64,000 nt of DNA from Basipetospora chlamydospora (Eukaryota > Ascomycota > Sordariomycetes > Microascales): assembly GCA_001599675.1 (NCBI GenBank), contig BCHP01000001.1, forward strand, positions 6,995,032-7,059,031, written 5' to 3'. Below the pieces are notes generated by a model. The model saw nothing but the letters and a program-made list of their open reading frames with translations. It was not told the origin of the DNA and searched no databases. Every line of letters begins with the position of its first letter. Within the stretch, counting starts at the first letter, position 1. Shown here piece by piece: positions 57,201-64,000 of this stretch. The translations under genes and the position numbers were made by a program.

Positions 57201-58405
57201 TGGTACCTTATCGAGCGCCGTATGGCGACGGCATGGGACTGATCAAAGGCATCGCCTTTGGCACTTCTCGTGGTGACACGGAACTAAAGTCGGTAACATA
57301 CGGCATCGGTAAGACCGCACAGGAGTGGCGCGAGAACCGGCATGAGAGGCTCGTGAGTCCCCCCCCCCCCCCGCCTGGGAAAGCACCCGTGGCATCACGG
57401 GTTCTTTTATTCCCCGATCCCCGCGCATTTCGAAGAACTTGGAAGCTGACCCGTTGTGTCCATCTCCTCATCTCCAGAGCGGCCTGGCATGGATCTTCAA
57501 GGCGGAATACGGCCATGTCTCACCTACGATGGGTCCCCGCAGCAGCAATTCACCCGGCCCCTTCCACCTCCACGACATTGGCAGACTCGAGCGCCGAGCC
57601 AGGTCCGAGGCACAGAAACTCTTCTGGGAAGAGGTGGACGATTCAGAGAGGTCCGTGGCGCTGTCATCGATCGATATCCATTACCGCAAGGGACATTCGT
57701 CCAACGAGCTCACGGGGCTGCGCTTCTGGTACGGGAAGGGTGTCCAGGTCTCCACGGGGTCAACCGATGATCTAAAAGTGTCTTTCGACCTGGAGGAAGG
57801 CGAGGAGCTTACTCGCTTCGCCATTAGCGTGCACCATCTGCGACACAGCGACAGGCGGTCCTGTTTTGCTTGGTCTGTCGTGTATAACCTGACTGTACGT
57901 GCCTGTTCCTTTCTGGTTTCCCCTACCCCCACAGGCGCTATTGATCTTCCCAACCACTCCAAGTGGCTGCCATTCCCCCCGTTAACCTCTTCTCCCCCGT
58001 TCCCCTCCTTTTTCATCCACAGATTCTGGCGAGATCCTAGGCGCGACCGATTTTATACTGACCTGGTGAAATGACGTTGCCCAGCTCTACACCAATCGCG
58101 GTCGCCAATTTTGGCTGGAGAAGCCGGAAACAGCCAGCAGCGAGGCGGAGAAGGCGGTCGGGGATGACATCCGGTGCAGAACCCAGTACAAAATCTACGA
58201 TATCGGCGACGAGGCCTCCGTGAAGGCCCTCCCTCCGTTCCCGCTGGGAGATTCCGGTGGCACCCGGGCGTTGGGCAAGCCTGAGGGGTACAGCAGGTGC
58301 CTGGGCGTCTGGGTCCTGCCTGAGCAGAAGGAGTTGTCCGAGTCGCTTCACAACCTTGTAGGGAATCCTGTCAACTTCAATTTCGGGCCGCTTTACGTTG
58401 CCTAG
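54292..58405 (+). CDS. Large F-box-type protein with repeated beta-rich region (DUF7600-like)
   Basis: Seven exons: 54292-54391, 54482-55941, 56103-56558, 56617-56772, 56840-57352, 57478-57894 and 58085-58405, giving 1,140 residues. The start MTRDYCALCGSIVGAINPDR has a paired-cysteine N-terminus. Around residue 210, LLCGLSPELFYMIIALLDPV with LANLRLASRPIAVTTHPSRL is an F-box-like segment preceding FYWARQFAPDARMGFL. This architecture matches a fungal group I associate with DUF7600. The C-terminal 750 residues alternate beta-rich units with repeated phrases such as FVGIRYLCGITLES, GLRFHYNDGSKVSGGLI, VKRIRFSRDGDIITVML, GLRFWYGKGVQVSTG and CLGVWVLPE, suggesting a repeat fold. Each intron has proper ends and phase. 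Intron 5 holds a poly-C run (57360-57371). Function unknown. Confidence 0.78.
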
Positions 58406-59547
58406 ATGCTGTTTTTGTTGTCTTCCCTTCTCGGCACGGGTGGCGGCCGAGAAAAAAGGGTATTTTGGTTTTTTTGGAGGGGAAAATATTTTGGCACGTC
58501 GGAATGTTAAGGAGGCGAGCATGGTCACATCTCGGCGTATTTGTGCAAGAGGGAAGAGCAGCAAAGTCATGTTTCTTTTCTTTTCTTTTTTTTCTTCTTT
58601 TTTCTTTTTCTTTCTAACTTGTTGAAACAACGCTATTCATAATACATGCTTGTAGCCCACTATTTGTCTCCAGGGAATGCTAGGCCGAGGGTTGTGATAA
58701 GTGCTGTTCAATCTCTGAGTGTCCTTCGGGATGGCATTCCAGTAGCCCTGATGTAGGTGTGATGGCTTTCCACAGGGTCCGCCTCAGGAAAACGAAGCGA
58801 CGCTTGCAAACACTCATCGGATAAGACCCCACTGATGTTTCTATTTCTATATACAACCGAAACCCCCTTTTTATCATTCTTAAAGCTTTATTGAACCAAC
58901 GATGCCGAGAAAAAAAAAAGAATCAACTGATTGCTCGTTGAGGGATTGGGAATGGCGTTTTCCTTGGTATTCGGGGAAACGCCGGACGTCCAGTGGGCAG
59001 CTCACGCTTCATTGGTCTTGGGCCCTCTTGGATACGCGCATCTCCAAGACACGCGACACGGTTAATGTCCCCGATATTATGCTCCCGCGGGCGTGTTCGC
59101 TGATCAACGCACGGCGACAGGGCCACCGTGCCTCGATGCCCACGCCTTGAAGCCACGGAGTGGTAACACACTTGACAAGAACTCGGTGTCGGCATTCTTA
59201 ACCCCGGTAGCCCATGGGGTAATATTGCCGAGCCGTAAAATGGGCGTATACGGATAAAGGCACAAGCTATGTTCCTTACTTGCTTTTCACAGGGTCTCGC
59301 CACCGTTGTAATGGTGATGTAATATCTGGACGTCGGATCAATCGCGGCATACGAAGTACACGCACTCAGGATAAAGCTGTCCCACACTGATGCTGTGGGT
59401 GATGCTACGCCCGCTACACCTCCAACCTACTCATATCGTCGTTACAGTAGGAGAAATTTATATCACGAGCTACTTGACCAAACCATCCTCGCCTGGTACA
59501 CCACCACCACCACCACCAAAAAAAGAATTCCCCCGGGCATCCAAACC
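58406..59547. other. Intergenic, no gene seen
   Basis: A T-rich tract at 58570-58615 lies just 3' of the large gene. Otherwise unremarkable. Confidence 0.55.
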
Positions 59548-59874
59548 ATGTCGCGGAACTGGTTCTCCTACAACGTCTCCGGCAACTTTGCGGGCAACTT
59601 CCGCTTCCGGTCCACGGCCGACAGCCGAGAGAACAACGTCTCGGGCACCGTGTCGGCCGCGCGGCGGACAGAGCACGTCACCTCAGACGCGTCCGGGACG
59701 ACGGTGCGCACCACGTCGCAGAATCTGGGCGAGAGGCCCGTGTCGCAGGTGAGGAGGTACGACGCTGCGGGGAGGGAGATTGCGGGGGCCGCGGGGGCCG
59801 CGGGGGCGGGTTTCGATCGGAGGATTGAGGATGTGACGGATAGGGAGCCTGCGGAGCAGGAGAAGAAGCAGTAA
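59548..59874 (+). CDS. Small hydrophilic hypothetical protein
   Basis: Single exon, 108 residues, ATG at 59548, stop TAA at 59872-59874. The sequence MSRNWFSYNVSGNFAGNFRF is followed by Ser/Thr/Arg-rich polar sequence (ADSRENNVSGTVSAARRTEH) and ends with a Gly/Ala run and a charged tail (DREPAEQEKKQ). No signal peptide or membrane segment. The composition suggests a small, probably disordered protein. A run of CACCAC just upstream (59500-59519) may form part of its leader. Unrecognised; the gene call rests on frame length and composition only. Confidence 0.45.
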   Translation: MSRNWFSYNVSGNFAGNFRFRSTADSRENNVSGTVSAARRTEHVTSDASGTTVRTTSQNLGERPVSQVRRYDAAGREIAGAAGAAGAGFDRRIEDVTDREPAEQEKKQ

Positions 59875-60815
59875 AAAGAGGCTTATGGAGATCCATCGAC
59901 CCGAGGTGCACCCACTTGAGAGTAGTGCCAAGGACATTAGTCGGTGCTCCGTTTAGTGACCATCTCTCCATCTGGGCAACAGCAACACCAGCGACATCAA
60001 CACCCGACCCTGGACAGTTCTCTACGTTTCCATTCCATTCGCAGCCCTGTCAGTTTTTTGTCCTCGGATGTTTACATCACTGACTCTTCTTGACCATCAT
60101 CAGCGATAAGAGTCATATCACCCGCCGCCGTCGTCTTGATACTCGCCTTTTCTATGGAATAAATGATTAGCCTAGATATGTAGCAAGCCCATGGTCAAAT
60201 TTCAATCTAAGTACACATGACAACTCTGCTTCTGTCCCGAGATTCTCGCCGATAGGCTTGAGGTTCTCGCCGATAGGCTCGTCTGCCAAGGGCTTTTGGT
60301 GTTTTCTCTGCATGACTCTAAACAATCCACCACGATGCGCTCTGGCTCTTCATGTTTGTGCTTGCCAATCTGCTGCTGCAGTTTGCCCGGCGGAGAACAG
60401 ATGAATCTCCGGGCAAGCAGCTCACACCACTCCTCGGCTACTACAACTCATTTGCCTGTTTGCTTGTGCACAGGTGTTTGTTACTGTCATAACAAAGAAG
60501 CATGGACTTCCAACACAGGTTAAGGCATCTCCCACCATCTTATCTTGAATTGGGATCTCACCTTGCTTCTTCCCAAGCTTGCAAAATTGCCCTCCATCGC
60601 TCGTATCAACCATTGACTAGGGCAGCTTTGCCGCCGGCTCAGAAGCAAATCCCCCATCCGACAACCCACCGGCTCAACCTATTCCAAGCGAGGGGCCTGA
60701 TTAAGCCTGGCGCCTTGCAAGCGCCACCCATCACGGCGCCGACACGCTGGACGCAGAATTTCTACACCCCTTTGTGAATCCGGCAAGGGATCCCAGGCCA
60801 AGGAGCTTGTATCCC
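59875..60815. other. Intergenic, no gene seen
   Basis: Contains a 17-bp direct repeat (ttctcgccgataggct) near 60243-60280. No supported gene. Confidence 0.5.
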
Positions 60816-61945
60816 ATGGCATCCGCCTCACCCTCCGCTTCGGCCCATCCAGCGACGATGGCAACCCCTTCGATTCCCGCCGTCATCGGCAAGAAGGCCG
60901 CTGACAAAATCTTGGAGGGCGCCTTGAACCTCGTCGCATTGATGAACATGGAGCCCAAGGGGGACTCGCCTCTCCTCGCACTGCAGCACAGGGTCGAGTC
61001 GTTCTTCGCATCCGGACCCGACGTGGCGGCGTTCGTGTTCGCTGACCTACGGGCCGAAATCCTAGTCGACGAGCACACCATCACGGGCGGCAAGTGCAGC
61101 GTCACCCTCGACTTTGCCGATTACGAGAACGGAATTTATGAGCACATGGCCTACGGCGACATATGGAAGTCGTGCAAGGCAGCGGCGGCGCTCGCCCTGA
61201 CCCTAGCGTCACCGAACGACACCGTCGCCATGAAAAAGGCTCTAAACTCCCAGAGCCATCAGGTGGGTGGCCTTCCGACTTGGGACATGGTCTTGAACAG
61301 CCCGTCGGCCTCGCTCCAGCTAGCATACGACCCCGTAAAAATGGCTGCCAAATGGGACAAGAAGACGACGGTCCTGCAGGTATCCCTCCTCGACCCCCGA
61401 GTCCTCGTGGAGGGAGAGGAGGTTCGAGGGCAGAGGCGGTTCGGGTTCGCCCACGCCATCACCATTGGCATCGGCCCCGAGGGTGTGATAATCTGGCAGG
61501 CCTGGGGCGAGGGGGGATAGCGGCTTGACGAGTATTGCAAGGATGGGCATGCGCGTGTTCGGACCTTTGCCGAGGCCGATGAATACGCCCGCGATTTTGA
61601 CCAGCTTGCCAAGATGAAGGTATGATTGCTTCTTCTATTACCTCCTCATCCGCTCTTATTCTTTCTCAGTTGTAAAGCGGAAAAGGAAAGAAAAGAAAAG
61701 AATGGAAAAATAAGAAGAGAAAAGATCCAGCTAACTTCCTCCAATAGGGCCCCTGGGATCAAAAGATCAACGCTCTTTACAAGAAGCTCTTTCTCGTCGA
61801 CGTTGATGACATATATGGGCTAGACAAGTTCGCCAAGCATATGAGGCCCGGCTTTGAGGCATGGGTTTTCATTCGCAAGGTCCAGGACATCACACTCGAC
61901 AACGTGGGCAAGCTGGAATGGTCTGTGAAAGATTCGCGTGTCTAG
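60816..61945 (+). CDS. Uncharacterised fungal protein interrupted by one in-frame TAG
   Basis: Two exons: 60816-61619 and 61748-61945, 333 codons before the final TAG at 61943-61945. One in-frame TAG occurs at 61518-61520 (codon 235). Start MASASPSASAHPATMATPS at 60816; the in-frame codon at 60774 is GTG. Before the TAG are KKAADKILEGALNLVALMNM, LEVFF-free alpha/beta segments such as EHTITGGKCSVTLDFADYEN, and AITIGIGPEGVIIWQAWGEG. After it the same frame gives RLDEYCKDGHARVRTFAEAD with EYARDFDQLAKMK. Spliced over a 128-nt GTATGA...ATAG intron come GPWDQKINALYKKLFLVDVD and a 50-residue end. The spliced continuation after the stop shows it is genuine coding sequence. No known function; the fold looks alpha/beta and soluble. 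Confidence 0.7.
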
Positions 61946-63688
61946 ACGACAAGGGTTTGAGCCCTCTGTGTCCATTGCATTCCAGCAACAATAGCAACTT
62001 CAGGTGAAGGAATAAGCCCCATTCATTAATAGAACTTGTTTTCGGACCATCCACCAACCTGGTCAATACCGCAATTCAATGTTGATCAATCTTCATCGAC
62101 GAGCATCTTGCCCAGACGCCAAATCAAGTTGTCTCCTCCCAGTGGATTTTTTCGGCTCGATTGAGACAAAAAGGCACCGGTTCCTATTTGACTGTGCTGA
62201 TCAGACGTAAATTCGCGCAATGTTGGATCCCTTACACCCCTGAGTGTGGGCTCCTGTCAAGTGATAGCCGAGATGCTCATTGATTCGCATGCTTGATGGA
62301 GAATTAGGAACGTCAAGGTCCACTCCCGTCGTGCTATCCCTCTGCCTGTGATAATAGGCTAGGAGCCCGGGCGTGTCTGAGGTTCGCTTGGCTGAACGCG
62401 CAAGACGGGAACAGCCCTGTCTTAGGCAAGGGAAAGGCATATGCTGCCAAGACCGGCAACGACCAGCGGCAGATGCACCAACAGAGAGTGTCATGCTGGA
62501 CTTCCCGCTCCCACTTCTGACGCGCTGGGAAGCGACCCAATGGGCCGGCTGGATTTCCCGCTGTTTATTTTGGCTGTGATTCCCAGCGCATCATTGGGGC
62601 TCGCGGCTCCTTGATCTGCAATTAGTACGACACAGTGGGACGGGGCGTGACTCCTGATCTGATCGTCCAGGCTTCACTTCACTTGGAAACAATGTGCTAG
62701 AAGACGCATGGAAAGCCCGCGATGTATGATGGGCCTTGTAACTTACCTGAGCTCCTTCGTGGGTTGGGCCTAGCGGGGGCGCTTTGGCGGAAAACGAGTC
62801 AAAACAACGGACAACCGAAACAGCCTTCTCGAAGTTCTTGGGTTTGTCGTGTCAGAGGATTCGGCCGAAAGCAGTAAGGCTTGCAGTATTATCGTATCAG
62901 TCCGATACGGACCCAACAAGCCGCAGATCAAACAAGCACCCCTGCTCCATGCCGTACCACCTCCACCCACACGGGCAAGAATAGGCAAGAACACGCGACT
63001 GTCTCACCGATATCATCCTCGTCTTTCTCACCTTTTCCCCATGCAGGTCGACAGGGCGCAAAACCGAGTTTCATCGGACAATTCGGGCACCCCGAGACCC
63101 ACGACACCGTTACTGCCCGCCCCGATTATTAATTCCCGCTGCTACTAACTATCGTACATTACCCCAGATCTGATTGATCCGATGTGCGGGGATCAGAAGT
63201 CATGCAGGCGCGCGGGCAGGGTGAACCGTGGGACCCGAATGGGGTTGGGACCAGGATTTTGAATCGCGAATTGTCTCGCGTCGGGCTTTGGTCTCAGACT
63301 GTCAGCTCTGCGCCTGACTTCAACACCACAAGTGATGCTTGAGACGATGCGGCGACACCTTGGCAGGGGCGCTCGCTGGGGCTGGCGGTGCCGGAGACCC
63401 GGAGAAGAAGGATTCTGGCATTCTAGAAGGCTGGGCGTTGTGAATAGAGACAGGATAGTAGCCTAGGATAGTAGGAATATATAACAGAGGCATCATCCGG
63501 CCGGACTTCATCATTTTACACCAGCTCATCACCGCTTGCTCTCATCGCCATCTCATCAATCATTCTTATTCGATTCTCTTCCGCTGGTCGGTTATTGTTT
63601 TACTATCTTAACAACTTTTATTCCCCTTGGCATCAATCTCCCACCACCAAAAAACCACACCCACAACCACAACCCCAAAACCGCCAAC
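61946..63688. other. Intergenic, no gene seen
   Basis: About 1.7 kb. A TATA-like element (63478-63484) lies about 205 bp upstream of the next start. No coding signal. Confidence 0.5.
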
Positions 63689-64000
63689 ATGCAGTTCTCC
63701 ATCACCACCCTTCTCAGCCTCGTTGCCGTCGCCTCTGCCCTAGTGATCCGCCAGAACGGGGATTGCTGCATCGCCAACGTGAGCCTCAAGCAGGATGCCT
63801 GCACCACCGCCTCGGGCGCCGCCGGCCGTTGCGTGCCTGGCGGGAACCAATGTAAGTCAAGTGCCTGGCCCACACGCAACCTGCCGAGGTCTCCTGTCCC
63901 TGGAAGTATCGTCCCTGGTACTAATTGGAGCGCGTGACAAAAAAAACAGGCGGCAGTACACTGAGTTGCATCGCGCAGGACAACCTGCAGTGTGACGACT
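63689..64000 (+). CDS. Small secreted cysteine-rich protein, cut by window end
   Basis: Exon 1 is 63689-63851; exon 2 starts at 63950 and runs off the window. The ATG at 63689 starts a signal peptide (MQFSITTLLSLVAVASALVI) followed by RQNGDCCIANVSLKQDACTT and AGRCVPGGNQC. The intron has a GTAAGT donor and an ACAG acceptor and preserves frame, continuing GSTLSCIAQDNLQCDD. The CC pair and regular cysteines resemble small secreted effector-like or antimicrobial-type proteins of fungi. Too little is visible for a family. Confidence 0.65.

Overview
The window looks like part of a filamentous ascomycete genome, most likely a Sordariomycete. The genes are split by short introns (about 54-190 nt, rarely longer) with GT...AG ends and CTAAC-type branch sites. 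The protein families are also typical: a MUP1-type methionine permease, fungal NAD-formate dehydrogenase, a LaeA-like methyltransferase, a BAS2-like secreted protein, F-box and 2EXR-type proteins, a DUF4470-MYND protein and a fungal AAA ATPase. There are no tRNA, rRNA or CRISPR signals, and no intact transposon.

Layout. 1-14 kb holds metabolic or conserved genes: methionine permease (-), DUF4470-MYND protein (+) and formate dehydrogenase (-). 15-22 kb is a tandem array of three diverged minus-strand paralogs of a 2EXR-like family. 23-27 kb has a C2H2 zinc-finger gene, a coding-like fragment and an uncharacterised gene. 28-39 kb carries two F-box-type genes, two genes for secreted proteins (one with an HExxH zincin motif) and a glycosyltransferase. 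40-51 kb has an AAA ATPase, a small secreted cysteine-rich protein, an 11-exon LaeA-like methyltransferase, a conserved hypothetical and a second methyltransferase. 51.5-54.3 kb is gene-poor. 54-64 kb has a seven-exon 1,140-residue F-box-type gene, a small hypothetical, another uncharacterised gene and a small secreted protein cut by the window end.

Main observation. Four otherwise intact genes are each interrupted by exactly one in-frame TAG: DUF4470-MYND at 9159, the hypothetical at 25816, the glycosyltransferase at 37960 and the hypothetical at 61518. Clear coding sequence continues in the same frame beyond each. None is TAA or TGA. Each UAG can be drawn in a hairpin loop, and the one at 9159 sits in the terminal loop of a long two-part stem. 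This pattern fits the UAG-to-UGG A-to-I mRNA editing known from the sexual stage of Sordariomycetes. Plain readthrough or recent nonsense mutation remain alternatives. Exon structures were built by hand from splice signals and frame continuity; no search or RNA evidence was available.
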